A DNA stretch of 64,000 bases from NCBI GenBank assembly GCA_014804265.1, contig JAAVAC010000031.1:1-64000 (forward strand), given 5' to 3'. The stretch is from Lachnospiraceae bacterium. Its GTDB lineage: Bacteria; Bacillota; Clostridia; Lachnospirales; Lachnospiraceae. The stretch's first letter is position 1; every line of letters begins with the position of its first letter. Made by a program: the position numbers and the translations under genes. Shown piece by piece: positions 27,660 through 37,387 of this stretch. The notes beneath the pieces were generated by a model. The model did no database searches. It was given only the letters and a program-made list of their open reading frames with translations, and was not told the origin of the DNA.

Positions 27660-29018
27660 ATGTTAGTTGCCCAAGTTTTAGCAGTAGTTATTTTTATTGC
27701 CATGTTCGTAATGATTGTTATTGACAAGGTGGAAAGGCAGTATGTTACAATTGGATGTGGTCTGGTTACGATCATCGGGGTTTTCGGCATTGCATTACGA
27801 AGCCTTGACGCAATACTTGAGACCCTGAATATCAGGAGTATTTTTACCATTGGTTTCTGGTATGAAGCGGGCAGCGCAAGCGAGTCTTCGGCTGGAATCA
27901 ACTGGGCTACCATTATTTTTATAGCAGGAATGATGGTCATGGTAGAAGGGATGGCTAAGGCAGGATTTTTCAGATGGCTGTGCATGACGCTGGCAAGGAT
28001 GGTTCATTACAAACCAATTCCTCTTTTTATTGCATTTATGATTATGTCATCCATACTTGCCATGTTCATTGACAGTATTACCGTAATTCTCTTTTTGGCA
28101 TCTGTCACAATAGAGCTGTCCAAGCTGTTAAAGTTTAATCCGGTGCCGATGATTTTATCAGAAATATTCTGTGCCAATTTAGGAGGTTCTGCTACCATGT
28201 GCGGAGATCCGCCTAATATTATAATCGGTACTTCCATGGGATATTCTTTTGCAGATTTTGTATTAAATACAGGTGTTATGGCACTGATTAGTTTTGTTTT
28301 TGTGATTATCTATTTTTATTTTGCTTTCCGGAAAGAGATTGTTGCAGGAGGGGAACAGGCAGTTGATGTTTCTTCCATGCCAAATCCAAAAGAAACTATA
28401 ACAAACAAGAAGGATTTCATTATCAGTTGCCTGATTTTTGCCTGTGCAGTAGTAATGCTGGTTACCCATGCTCAGACAGGACTTACAGTTGCATTTATCG
28501 GTGCGGTAATTGCTATAGTGACGCTGCTTGCTTCGGGAAAACATGCTTTGCAGATCATAAAAAAGGTAGACTACAAGACACTTCTGTTTTTTATCGGTCT
28601 TTTTATGGTTGTAGGCGGTCTGGAGCAGACGGGGATACTGGAAATTATTGCCGGGTATATTGGAGAGGTCAGCCAGGGAAATCTGCGGATCATGGTAGCT
28701 ATCATTATATGGGTATCGGCAGTTGCAAGCGCATTTGTTGATAATATTCCGTTTGCTGCTACAATGGTGCCTGTGATTCAACGCCTTGCAGCTACACAGG
28801 GTGTTGATAGCGCAACGCTTGCATGGGCGCTGTCCATGGGAACGGACATTGGCGGCAGTGCCACACCGATTGGTGCATCGGCAAATGTTGTAGGAACATC
28901 TGTGGCAGCCAAAAACGGTCATGTGATTAGCTGGGGAGAATATTGCAAAACAGCAATTCCAGCAACCGTAGTAGTTGTTGCTGTATCTATGGTAATTATT
29001 TTCTTACGTTATTGTTAG
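27660..29018 (+). CDS. ArsB/NhaD-type ion permease
   Basis: About 452 residues with eleven or twelve membrane helices. The segments AMFIDSITVILFLASVTIEL, NLGGSATMCGDPPNIIIG and DIGGSATPIGASANVVGTS are the paired conserved loops of the ArsB/NhaD/SLC13-like ion transporters. Whether it moves sodium, arsenite or an organic anion cannot be said. ATG at 27660 has AAGGAG 7 nt upstream (GTG 27651 overlaps it). An AraC regulator is divergent and a cytidylate-kinase-like gene follows by 19 bp. Confidence 0.88.
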   Translation: MLVAQVLAVVIFIAMFVMIVIDKVERQYVTIGCGLVTIIGVFGIALRSLDAILETLNIRSIFTIGFWYEAGSASESSAGINWATIIFIAGMMVMVEGMAKAGFFRWLCMTLARMVHYKPIPLFIAFMIMSSILAMFIDSITVILFLASVTIELSKLLKFNPVPMILSEIFCANLGGSATMCGDPPNIIIGTSMGYSFADFVLNTGVMALISFVFVIIYFYFAFRKEIVAGGEQAVDVSSMPNPKETITNKKDFIISCLIFACAVVMLVTHAQTGLTVAFIGAVIAIVTLLASGKHALQIIKKVDYKTLLFFIGLFMVVGGLEQTGILEIIAGYIGEVSQGNLRIMVAIIIWVSAVASAFVDNIPFAATMVPVIQRLAATQGVDSATLAWALSMGTDIGGSATPIGASANVVGTSVAAKNGHVISWGEYCKTAIPATVVVVAVSMVIIFLRYC

Positions 29019-29037
29019 GTGAAAGGAGAAATTGGTT

Positions 29038-29652
29038 ATGGCAGGACAGACAATCATAGCCATTGGGCGTGAATTTGGCAGCAAAGGGCATGAGATTGCT
29101 GAAAAGATTGCAAAGGACTTAGGACTCAAGTTGTATGATAGAAGTATGTTAGACGAACTGGCCAGTAAAATGAACATTAAAGTGGAAGTCTTTGAAAAAT
29201 ATGATGAAAAGCCCAGAAATCCCATTTTCACAAGGAGGGTTGGCCAGTATACAAATTCCATGGAAGAAATTGTGGCGGAGATGCAGTTTGATTTCATAAG
29301 GCAGAAGGCCAAAGAAGGGGAATCGTTTGTAATCGTAGGACGCTGCGCTGATTCGGTGTTGAAAGACATGGAAGGGCTGATTACCATTTTTGTATGTGGA
29401 AACAAGGAATGCAAAAGAAGGCATGTTATGGAAAAATTTCATCTTAGTAAAGCAGAGGCATCAGCTAAAATGATAAGACATGATATAAAGCGAAAACAGT
29501 ACCATAACAGACATTCCGATACGAAATGGGGCGATTCCAGATATTATGATCTATGCATCAACAGCAGCCCGCTTGGAGTGGATGGAACAGCAAAAGTTCT
29601 TGTGGGTTATATTCAGGAGCGGATGAAAGAGAATGAACAAAAGAAGCTCTAA
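29038..29652 (+). CDS. cytidylate-kinase-like protein
   Basis: About 204 residues. N-terminal IIAIGREFGSKGHEIAEKIAKDLG is a P-loop-like segment of the Cytidylate_kin2 family, and the C-terminal half has RHDIKRKQYHNRHSDTKWGD and YYDLCINSS as in that family. Usual nucleotide substrate is unproven for this group. ATG 29038 with AAAGGAG 9 nt upstream. Co-transcribed with the permease, suggesting a regulatory or nucleotide-sensing role (inference). Confidence 0.82.
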   Translation: MAGQTIIAIGREFGSKGHEIAEKIAKDLGLKLYDRSMLDELASKMNIKVEVFEKYDEKPRNPIFTRRVGQYTNSMEEIVAEMQFDFIRQKAKEGESFVIVGRCADSVLKDMEGLITIFVCGNKECKRRHVMEKFHLSKAEASAKMIRHDIKRKQYHNRHSDTKWGDSRYYDLCINSSPLGVDGTAKVLVGYIQERMKENEQKKL

Positions 29653-29676
29653 ATAATTGTCTGAAGATGGCGAAAA

Positions 29677-29713
29677 GCAGAAATTTCCCGCATATTGCAG
29701 GAAGTTTCTGCTT
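29677..29713 (+). terminator. hairpin terminator after the kinase-like gene
   Basis: AGCAGAAATTTCC at 29677-29689 pairs with GGAAGTTTCTGCT at 29701-29713, followed by TCTTTCT. Confidence 0.75.
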
Positions 29714-29715
29714 CT

Positions 29716-29812
29716 TTCTAATCTGCATATTACTTAAAAATTGTTCAATAGATTCTGCTCTGGCTGCTGTTTTGAGCAATTCTCTCCTCATATTCCACGT
29801 CCCATTATCCAA
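29716..29812 (-). pseudogene. C-terminal tail of an Rpn-type nuclease gene
   Basis: On the minus strand this stretch encodes RRELLKTAARAESIEQFLSNM, which matches the last residues of the intact Rpn protein at 18429-19388 (LKLAARAGSMEQFEKEM). Nothing else of the gene remains. It is a degraded copy and suggests that this family has been duplicated and lost here. Confidence 0.6.
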
Positions 29813-29836
29813 ATCCCTAAAAACCTTTATTTCCTA

Positions 29837-29890
29837 TTGACAATCTCTAAAAACTATTATATACTCATAACATATTAAACCTACAGGTTT
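29837..29890 (+). promoter_or_regulatory. met operon promoter with operator-like inverted repeat
   Basis: TTGACA at 29837-29842, 17-bp spacer, TATACT at 29860-29865. AAACCT-AC-AGGTTT at 29877-29890 lies at about +5 to +18, where a repressor could act. No S-box or T-box leader was recognised. Confidence 0.7.
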
Positions 29891-29934
29891 ACTGGGAAAA
29901 AATATTTCCAACAGACAAAAATCAGGTGATAAAT

Positions 29935-30732
29935 ATGGAACCAATCATTCAAATACGAAATGTTTTCAAGACCTTTGAAGGAAAGGAACATATCGTTGAA
30001 GCATTAAAAGATATAAATTTAGACATATATCCAGGAGAAATTTATGGAATTATCGGCATGTCCGGCGCTGGAAAGAGCACATTGGTACGATGTCTGAATT
30101 TTTTGGAAAAGCCGGACAAGGGGACGGTGACAGTAGAGGGCAGGGAGTTATCCTCTCTTTCCGATAAAGAATTAAGAGCTGCCCGCACAGGAATCTCTAT
30201 GATTTTCCAGCATTTTAATCTGCTGATGCAAAGAAATGTATTGGATAACATATGCTTTCCCCTGGAAATCGTAGGAGTCGGAAAAAAGGCCGCAAGAAAA
30301 CGGGCTATGGAGCTTTTGGAAGTAGTAGGGCTTTCGGAAAAGGCGAAAGCATATCCATCTCAGCTTTCGGGGGGACAGAAGCAAAGGGTGGCAATTGCAA
30401 GAGCACTTGCCAATCATCCGAAAATCCTTCTTTGCGACGAAGCAACAAGTGCATTGGATCCACAGACCACCAAAGCAATTTTGGAATTGTTAAAGGAAAT
30501 CAATGAAAGATATGGGATAACGATTGTTATCATTACCCATGAAATGGCGGTGGTTCAGGAAATCTGCACCCATGTTGCCATTATAGATCAGGGAGATTTA
30601 GTGGAAGCCGGTCCAGTCATGGAGGTCTTTCAGGCGCCTAAGACTCAGGCAGCCAGAAAGCTGGTATTTCAGGATGAGCAAACGTATGATAGACTATCTG
30701 AAAGCAAGAAATTTGACGGTAGAGGAGCTTGA
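29935..30732 (+). CDS. metN: methionine ABC transporter ATPase, short form
   Basis: 265 residues. GMSGAGKST (Walker A), SQLSGGQKQRVAIARALA, LCDEATSALDPQTT and THEMAVVQEIC match MetN. The usual C-terminal regulatory NIL/ACT domain (about 80 residues) is absent: the protein ends soon after the ATPase core. It may therefore lack direct feedback inhibition by methionine. ATG at 29935 is preferred over GTG 29926. Forms an importer with metI and metQ. Confidence 0.88.
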   Translation: MEPIIQIRNVFKTFEGKEHIVEALKDINLDIYPGEIYGIIGMSGAGKSTLVRCLNFLEKPDKGTVTVEGRELSSLSDKELRAARTGISMIFQHFNLLMQRNVLDNICFPLEIVGVGKKAARKRAMELLEVVGLSEKAKAYPSQLSGGQKQRVAIARALANHPKILLCDEATSALDPQTTKAILELLKEINERYGITIVIITHEMAVVQEICTHVAIIDQGDLVEAGPVMEVFQAPKTQAARKLVFQDEQTYDRLSESKKFDGRGA

Positions 30733-30737
30733 TGATT

Positions 30738-31403
30738 ATGTGGGATAAAGTAATTTTTGAAATGCTGGGAGAAGGAATCCTGACTACCCTTTATATGACA
30801 TTGACATCTACTGCCCTGGGATACGGTTTGGGGCTTCCTATGGGAATTGCCCTGGCAGTTACCGACAAGCAGGGATTAAAGCCAAATGCGGTTGTTTATA
30901 AGATTTTGGATTTTATTGCCAATATTATAAGGAGCATTCCATTTCTTATTTTATTGATTCTGCTCATTCCTTTTACCAGGCTGGTGATAGGAAAAAGCTA
31001 TGGACCAAGTGCCACAATCGTGCCTTTGGTCATTGCCGCAGCTCCTTTTATTGCAAGAATGGTGGAATCCTCCATACAGGAAGTTGACAAAGGCGTCATA
31101 GAGGCGGCACAGAGCATGGGCGCAGGAACCTTTACGATTATATGGAAGGTATTGCTGAAGGAGGCCCGGACCTCTCTGATCGTAGGCGCCACCATTGCCA
31201 TTGGAACGATTCTGGGATATTCTGCCATGGCAGGTGCCGTTGGCGGTGGAGGACTTGGCGACATTGCTATCCGATACGGCTATTATCGCTATCAAACAGA
31301 TATTATGCTGGTAACGGTACTGTTGTTGATTGCGCTGGTGCAGATTTTACAGGGAATTGGCATGATGATTTCAAAAAAGCTGGATCACAGAACGGCAGGA
31401 TGA
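30738..31403 (+). CDS. metI: methionine ABC transporter permease
   Basis: About 221 residues, five membrane helices. ILTTLYMTLTSTALGYGLGLPMG, IRSIPFLILLILLIPFTRL, and the EAA-type loop EAAQSMGAGTFTIIWKVLLKEA match MetI. AGAGGAG at 30721-30727 is 10 nt before ATG 30738; ATG 30732 (4 nt) overlaps the metN stop and is possible. Confidence 0.92.
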   Translation: MWDKVIFEMLGEGILTTLYMTLTSTALGYGLGLPMGIALAVTDKQGLKPNAVVYKILDFIANIIRSIPFLILLILLIPFTRLVIGKSYGPSATIVPLVIAAAPFIARMVESSIQEVDKGVIEAAQSMGAGTFTIIWKVLLKEARTSLIVGATIAIGTILGYSAMAGAVGGGGLGDIAIRYGYYRYQTDIMLVTVLLLIALVQILQGIGMMISKKLDHRTAG

Positions 31404-31430
31404 TTTTACAAATATTAAAACAGGATAATT

Positions 31431-31608
31431 CTGACATAAATGTCAGTTTATCGGCGGCCTCTGTATCATATTCATATATTCCATTTTCTGTATCCTTATT
31501 CTATAAATTTTATGAGGAAGTGAAAAGGTAATTTCCGCTTCAGAAAGTGGAGTCTGATATGGGAGGAGCTGCCAAATAGAGAAAGCGAAGGTTCCTAAGG
31601 AGGGAACC
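31431..31608 (+). promoter_or_regulatory. metI-metQ spacer with palindrome and hairpin
   Basis: The 220-bp spacer holds CTGACAT-AA-ATGTCAG (31431-31446) and a hairpin GGTTCC/GGAACC (31590-31608) directly before the metQ RBS. The hairpin could limit or stabilise the metQ transcript end. No known riboswitch recognised. Confidence 0.45.
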
Positions 31609-31623
31609 TGGAGGAGGATGATT

Positions 31624-32550
31624 ATGAAAAAGAGAATACTCACAACGTTATTTGCCACTGTGCTGGCAGCAGGAGTTTTAACGGGCTGCGGCAGTGAGGA
31701 CGGAGCAAAAACAACCGGCACAGATGATGTGGAAATCCTAACTGGTGACAACGTGGAGGTGAATCTGGAAGAGGATGGAGAAACGGAGGAAGCGCTGGAA
31801 GAGGATGCGGTGGAAATAAAAGGAACCATTACCGTCGCAGCAAGCGCTACGCCTCATGCAGAAATTTTAGAACAGGCAAAGCCTTTATTAGCAGCAAAAG
31901 GCTGGGATTTGGAAGTGACTATTTTTGACGATTATGTACAGCCGAATCTGGTTGTGGAAAGTGACGAATTTGATGCCAATTATTTTCAGCACATTCCATA
32001 TTTGGACAGCTTTAATGAAGAGCAGGGAACCCATCTGGTAAATGTGGGTGGAATCCATTATGAGCCTTTTGGTATTTATCCCGGAACAGAATCAGACCTT
32101 GCTAATATTTCCGAAGGCGCCGTAATCGCAGTACCAAATGATACTACGAACGAAGCAAGAGCCCTTTTGCTGTTACAGGATAATGGAATCATTACCTTAA
32201 AAGAAGGTGCCGGACTGACTGCTACCATCAATGATATCGAAAGCAATCCAAAGAATGTTGAAATCAAGGAGTTAGAAGCTGCCCAGGTAGCAAGGGTAAA
32301 GGATGAAGTTGCGTTTGTAGTGCTAAACGGAAACTATGCGTTAGAAGCAGGATTTTCCGTAGGCAGTGATGCAGTGGCATATGAATTATCCGATTCAGAA
32401 GCAGCAAAGACCTATGTGAATATTATTGCAGTGAAAGAAGGAAATGAGGAAAATGAAGGGATTAAGGCATTGGTAGAAGTATTAAAATCCGATGATATCA
32501 AGACCTTTATTGAGAATACCTATGATGGAGCTGTAGTTGCCTTTGAATAG
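31624..32550 (+). CDS. metQ: methionine-binding lipoprotein
   Basis: 309 residues. Lipobox LTGC (Cys about 22), then an acidic linker of about 45 residues, then the NlpA/MetQ domain: ITVAASATPHAEILEQAKPLL, FDANYFQHIPYLDSF, GGIHYEPFGIYPG, IAVPNDTTNEARALLLLQ. The linker is longer than usual. ATG 31624 is 6 nt after GGAGG; ATG 31618 touches it. Captures D/L-methionine for MetNI. Confidence 0.92.
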   Translation: MKKRILTTLFATVLAAGVLTGCGSEDGAKTTGTDDVEILTGDNVEVNLEEDGETEEALEEDAVEIKGTITVAASATPHAEILEQAKPLLAAKGWDLEVTIFDDYVQPNLVVESDEFDANYFQHIPYLDSFNEEQGTHLVNVGGIHYEPFGIYPGTESDLANISEGAVIAVPNDTTNEARALLLLQDNGIITLKEGAGLTATINDIESNPKNVEIKELEAAQVARVKDEVAFVVLNGNYALEAGFSVGSDAVAYELSDSEAAKTYVNIIAVKEGNEENEGIKALVEVLKSDDIKTFIENTYDGAVVAFE

Positions 32551-32570
32551 GCTTTCAGTAGAAAAAAAGA

Positions 32571-32622
32571 GAAAGCATATAAGGAATAGAAATAGAAGAA
32601 TTCCGTATATGCTTTCTTTTTT
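32571..32622. terminator. bidirectional terminator
   Basis: GAAAGCATATAAGGAAT at 32571-32587 pairs with ATTCCGTATATGCTTTC at 32600-32616, followed by six T; sits between the convergent metQ and the membrane gene at 32643. Confidence 0.85.
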
Positions 32623-32642
32623 GTATTCCAATTCCTATTCCA

Positions 32643-35636
32643 CTACTGTCTGATTTTCAGCAGACGTGCCTCCTTTATTTGAAAATCCAGAGGAAAGGTA
32701 TCGTTGTTCAAGGTGCCTTCAGCAGTAATAGTAATGGAGGAAATCCGGTTTAAAAGCCAGTTTGGATTCATGCCCATAGGAATCAGGAGCTTTCCGTCTT
32801 TTATCGTACAGGTAACGGCTTGTATGCGGTTTTTTGCGGTTTTGTCATCAATGCCTGCATCCTGGAAGGATACGGTAATCGTTCCGGAGGGAAAGTAGGT
32901 CATGACGCCGCCTAAGCCGGAAGGGGAAAGCTCCAGATAAAGAAAATCATATTCCATTCCTAAAAAGTCCGTCTTACAGCTATAAGATTCCTGATAAGCA
33001 TCGGTTTTCAAATCTTCCAATAGATTCTTTTCCTCTATAAACAGAGGAGTCAGGGTTTCCATGGAATTGCCAAAAGAGCTGGGGATGAGCCCCATTTGGT
33101 ATCCATATTCCTTTCCCGTAAAATAGTCCAGATAATTGTCGGAAGGCTCATTGCCGTAAATCTGTTTATATAAATCAGGGGGATAAAATGCCTGATCCTC
33201 TGCTTTATAGAGATACTCATTATTCCACATCCAATAATACAAATAATAATTGCTTTCCCCGTTGATAAGGAAAATCACAGGAGGATTCTTTTTTGCCGTT
33301 TCGATTATGCTTTTTTGGGCAGCATAGCCTTTTGCGGCGGGAATAAAGCCGGTAGCACATGCCTTTACGTTGTTAAAGTAGTAAAAGCCCTGTCCGTCAA
33401 AGCCCAGATAGATGGTATCTTCCGATACGGCACGGCATTTTTGGATTACCTTTTCATAGTCGTTGATATAATGCACCTGATCTCCGATTAAAAATCCGGT
33501 ACCCAGCCGACTGGCAGTTTCAGTGGAAATATCCAGATCATCCGCCCTGAAAAATCCTTCGGGAACGGTATAATAAGTAAAGAGCTTGTCGCTGTCATCT
33601 AACAGAATGTCAGAATTGCCGTTTGGGTATACCCACATATTGGGAAATTTCATATCCTCTACCTTTGTATAAAGTATCATAGGGAGGGAAAAGGAAACTG
33701 CCGCAATGAAAAGCACAAAGGACTGGGAAAATTCTTTTCCATAGGAAAGCAGCAATACAGGAAGAAACATGCCAAGGACAGCAATGAGAATCGGAGCGGT
33801 ACGGGATAGAATCATGCCATAGTCGGCTCTTACTAATGTGTAGGAATAAGAAAATAGTAAGGTAATGGCGCCTGCAGGCAAGCCAAAAAGAAGAGAAGGA
33901 CAGGAGAACTTTCCGGCTTTTTTGCAGGTTTTCGTGGAAATCAAAATATATTTTAAGAACAGATAAGCAAATAGCCATACACCAAGCAAAGGCAAAAAGA
34001 ATCTTAAAAATATATAACAAATGTTCCTTAAATTTTCGTCTGTGATAAAAGGAAACAGGTGAGAAGGAGCTGTTTGACCAAATAAAGAGATTCCATCAGC
34101 CAGTACCGTTTGGGAGGAATAAGTTAAAGTATGATTTAATAATTTTAAAAGCAATGGGAGGGACAATAGGATGGAAATCAGGCAAAAAAGCCATGTGATA
34201 GAAAAAGACGGTTTTTTCCAATCCGATTTGATATCTTCTGATTTTATATAAGTAATGAGCTGCCATAGTCCAAAGGGAGCCAATCCCAATAACAGGGCAG
34301 CGCCGAACAAAGGATAATAGAGCCCTGACAAAAAGCAGCAGAATACATAGCCTGCAAGCCACAGGCCTTTTTTCTTCACAAGCTTTGGAAGTGTCAGGAG
34401 CAGGAGGACGGGCAGCACCATGTATTGTCGATTGTAGCTGGGCAGGGCAAATAGTACGGCAAAGCAGAGCGCAAGGCAGGGACCTGTATGCTTCGCCAGC
34501 AGTAACATGGTGATAATTGAAAAAAGAACAACTGTTATACAAATGGAAGGGGAATAGTCGGAAACCGTGCCGTTTAAAAAGATATTTTGTATCGTCCCGT
34601 TTACCATTGGAAAAAGGCCGGATACGGGGGTATATTCCGTATACAGCTTTTGCCCCAGTTCAAAGACCTGGTGCCAGGGAATCATCTGTTCTCCGTGGTG
34701 GTGCTGGTCAGGCTGGGCATACATGGGAGCCGCTGAAAAGGAATTATAAATAAAAATCAGGATAGGAGATGCCATGGAAACCAGCCGGTCCTTTTTTTTC
34801 CATAGAGAAAAAACGGACAATTCAAAAACCAGCCACAGGATTCCGAAGAACAAGTAATAAAAAGGTGCATAGGGAATCCGAATCAAGGTATTCTGATAAA
34901 GATAAGTGTCAACCAGAAAGACTACAAGCAGACAGGGCAACAGAAACTGTAACAGGAGAATGGCTGTTTTCAGGAAGTCCTTTTTCTTACATACGATACA
35001 TATTCCTAAGAACAGCATAGAAATAACGAGCGTTATCAAATATAAGAAAGAGGAACTGACGTTTCCTTTGGGAGTAAAATAGCTGACACATGTAAAAATG
35101 CTTACTACGCCATAATAAGTGAAAAGAACCATAAGCAGTATTTCTTTATAAATATCCTGAAAAAAGAGATAGGAGAAAAGCAATAGCGCCATGGCAATGA
35201 ACAAGGGAACAGAATAGGTCTGATATAATCCATAGCGGAACAGACAGGGCAATACAAGCAAAATCAAATAGGGAGGAATGAATCTGTGGGAAAAATTCCG
35301 AAGGCCTTCCTGGAATTTTGTACTAAAGTGAAGCTTAAAGGAAGCTTTTTTGAGCAATAATAGTATGAGAGACAAAAGCAGGATGCCTAGAGGAAGCAGA
35401 CAAAAGAAGAGCTGCAATTCCCCTGATTTGTTGAGCCCGGTAATGGCCGGATGTTCTATGATAATATCAGTAAACGTTTCCGCTATTCCAGGCAGATGTG
35501 CCCAAAAATGATGAAAGAGCGCAGCGCAGGTTCCTATGACAAAAAGAAATATCAGTAAGAACTCAGCAATTTCCTTTGTGGCATTGCTTCCCGTTTTATG
35601 GAATTGATCAGTTTGTTTGTTTTGCTGTTCCTTCAA
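32643..35636 (-). CDS. large polytopic membrane protein, GT-C-like
   Basis: 997 residues. About fourteen hydrophobic helices occupy residues 20-660, followed by a soluble domain of about 330 residues. An early extracytoplasmic loop has HHHGEQMIPWHQVFELGQKLYTE followed by GTVSDYSP. The design (many helices, large C-terminal extracytoplasmic domain) resembles GT-C glycosyltransferases acting on lipid-linked sugars, but no catalytic motif could be confirmed. TTG start at 35636 is supported by GGAGG 7 nt upstream. Confidence 0.6.
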   Translation of the reverse strand: MKEQQNKQTDQFHKTGSNATKEIAEFLLIFLFVIGTCAALFHHFWAHLPGIAETFTDIIIEHPAITGLNKSGELQLFFCLLPLGILLLSLILLLLKKASFKLHFSTKFQEGLRNFSHRFIPPYLILLVLPCLFRYGLYQTYSVPLFIAMALLLFSYLFFQDIYKEILLMVLFTYYGVVSIFTCVSYFTPKGNVSSSFLYLITLVISMLFLGICIVCKKKDFLKTAILLLQFLLPCLLVVFLVDTYLYQNTLIRIPYAPFYYLFFGILWLVFELSVFSLWKKKDRLVSMASPILIFIYNSFSAAPMYAQPDQHHHGEQMIPWHQVFELGQKLYTEYTPVSGLFPMVNGTIQNIFLNGTVSDYSPSICITVVLFSIITMLLLAKHTGPCLALCFAVLFALPSYNRQYMVLPVLLLLTLPKLVKKKGLWLAGYVFCCFLSGLYYPLFGAALLLGLAPFGLWQLITYIKSEDIKSDWKKPSFSITWLFCLISILLSLPLLLKLLNHTLTYSSQTVLADGISLFGQTAPSHLFPFITDENLRNICYIFLRFFLPLLGVWLFAYLFLKYILISTKTCKKAGKFSCPSLLFGLPAGAITLLFSYSYTLVRADYGMILSRTAPILIAVLGMFLPVLLLSYGKEFSQSFVLFIAAVSFSLPMILYTKVEDMKFPNMWVYPNGNSDILLDDSDKLFTYYTVPEGFFRADDLDISTETASRLGTGFLIGDQVHYINDYEKVIQKCRAVSEDTIYLGFDGQGFYYFNNVKACATGFIPAAKGYAAQKSIIETAKKNPPVIFLINGESNYYLYYWMWNNEYLYKAEDQAFYPPDLYKQIYGNEPSDNYLDYFTGKEYGYQMGLIPSSFGNSMETLTPLFIEEKNLLEDLKTDAYQESYSCKTDFLGMEYDFLYLELSPSGLGGVMTYFPSGTITVSFQDAGIDDKTAKNRIQAVTCTIKDGKLLIPMGMNPNWLLNRISSITITAEGTLNNDTFPLDFQIKEARLLKIRQ

Positions 35637-35809
35637 GGCCGTTCCTCCATTATCATTTTCTATAAGTTTTTGCAGATATTTCGCAAATATAATTCATTTT
35701 AGTATACTTTCCGTTTCTTGGCAAGAAACTTAGAAAGTGCAATAGGGATTTGACAAATAAATGACTGGTAGGTATGATAGAATTATTGAGAAAAAAAGGA
35801 AAAAGATAA

Positions 35810-37387
35810 ATGGAATTTGTAAAAAAGTACTGGAAAGAAAAAGATAAAATAACGATTGCTATATTTTTATTTATCAATCTGCTCTTAATCGGGGCATTGT
35901 GTTTTTTTTGCCTGTTTAAACTGGATAATCTGATGCATTCCGATACCACAGCGGAAGTCATCCTGTCAAAGCTTTTAGCGGATGAAAATAAATTGATTAC
36001 AACAAGCTGGTATTATTCTACGGAAATCAGGATTATATATTCCCAGTTGATTATGACCCCGCTGTTTAAGCTTTTTTCCGATTACCGGCTGGTAAAGACC
36101 CTGTCTATTTTTATTTTTTATGTGCTTTTGATAGCTGCATACACATATGTAGGAAAGAAATACGAGCTGAACAGACCTTATCGGATTCTGGGACTAGCCT
36201 TTTTATTTACTCCTTTGTCCAATGAATATCTGGATATGATGTTTATCGGATGCTTTTATACCAGTCAGGTAATCTGTACCTTTCTTGTTTTGGGAATGTT
36301 CGTGAAGAAACGGGAGAAAAAGGCTGGCTATGCAGAGCTGATTTTGTTGGTGGCGTTAAGCTTCTTTTTGGGACTGTCCGGTTTGAGATATCTGGCAAGC
36401 CTTTACCTGCCCTTTCTCATTGCGCTGGGAATGCAGCTCTTCCTTAGAGAAGAAATCCGGGATATTCAGAAGGAAGAGCTTACAAGGCTCATACCGGTAC
36501 TTGCCTCTTCCTTTTCCGCTTTCCTTGGCTTTTTGGGAAATAAGTTGTATCTGGCAGAACACTATTCTTTTGATACCACTTCCGAAGTGGTATTTGTAGA
36601 ATTGTCAAAGGTGCCGGAACGGTTTCTGAATTCTATAAAGCTGATGGTGGAGTTTTTTGGTTACTATCCTGTAGAAGTAGTCAGCGGAAGAGGAATCGTC
36701 AATGGGCTAAAGTGCTTGTTTTTCCTGTTTTTTATAGCCGTTATCGTGTTTTTGTTCCGAAATAGAAAAAGCCTTCTGAATACAACACAGCAATTGCTGC
36801 TATATTACTTTCTGGCCTGTTTTCTGATTAACTGGTATATGATCATTTTTACGGAGGTGCTGCTGCAGTACCGTTATTGGCTGCCTGTCTATGTAGTAGG
36901 CGTTCTGCTGATTGCAGTGTTCTTTCAAGTATATCATCCGGGCAATCGCATGAAAAGAACAGCGCTGCTTTTTGCTGCGGCTGTCATAGTGCTCAGTTCC
37001 CTATACGGAGAGCTGTGGCAGGACGCAAAGTACAATGACTGTGAAAAACGGTATGGATATATGGCATTTTTACAGGAACAGGGTTATACATTCGGCTATG
37101 CCACCTTCTGGAATTCCAGTGTGACGGAATATTTAAGCAACGGTACTATTGAAGTGGGAAATCTGGGAGGAGAAAATGGAGTGGCGGCTCCCTATGAATG
37201 GCTGAGTAAAAAAGCCTATTACCAGCCGGGTTACCATGAAGGCAAAACCTTCCTTCTGTTGGCAAGAACGGAGGAGGCAGGTATGCTGAATGGGGATTTT
37301 ACGGTAATGGAGGATGGAGTAAAGGTATATGAGGATGAATATTATGCGGTTTATGAGGGAACGGGCATGTATTTGTTTTCGGAGTAG
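35810..37387 (+). CDS. polytopic membrane protein, GT-C-like
   Basis: 525 residues with about ten helices up to residue 405 and a soluble C-terminal part of about 115 residues. The first loop reads LMHSDTTAEVILSKLLADE followed by TSWYYSTEIRI, an acidic loop after helix 1 as in GT-C enzymes. Function unproven. RBS AAAGGAAAAAG upstream. Divergent from the 997-residue protein, 173 bp apart; both may act on cell-surface polysaccharide. Confidence 0.6.
   Translation: MEFVKKYWKEKDKITIAIFLFINLLLIGALCFFCLFKLDNLMHSDTTAEVILSKLLADENKLITTSWYYSTEIRIIYSQLIMTPLFKLFSDYRLVKTLSIFIFYVLLIAAYTYVGKKYELNRPYRILGLAFLFTPLSNEYLDMMFIGCFYTSQVICTFLVLGMFVKKREKKAGYAELILLVALSFFLGLSGLRYLASLYLPFLIALGMQLFLREEIRDIQKEELTRLIPVLASSFSAFLGFLGNKLYLAEHYSFDTTSEVVFVELSKVPERFLNSIKLMVEFFGYYPVEVVSGRGIVNGLKCLFFLFFIAVIVFLFRNRKSLLNTTQQLLLYYFLACFLINWYMIIFTEVLLQYRYWLPVYVVGVLLIAVFFQVYHPGNRMKRTALLFAAAVIVLSSLYGELWQDAKYNDCEKRYGYMAFLQEQGYTFGYATFWNSSVTEYLSNGTIEVGNLGGENGVAAPYEWLSKKAYYQPGYHEGKTFLLLARTEEAGMLNGDFTVMEDGVKVYEDEYYAVYEGTGMYLFSE

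Noticed and set aside
29653..29934. SAM (S-box) or T-box leader before metN
   Set aside because: None of the characteristic conserved strings is present; the leader after the TTGACA/TATACT promoter is only about 65 nt.
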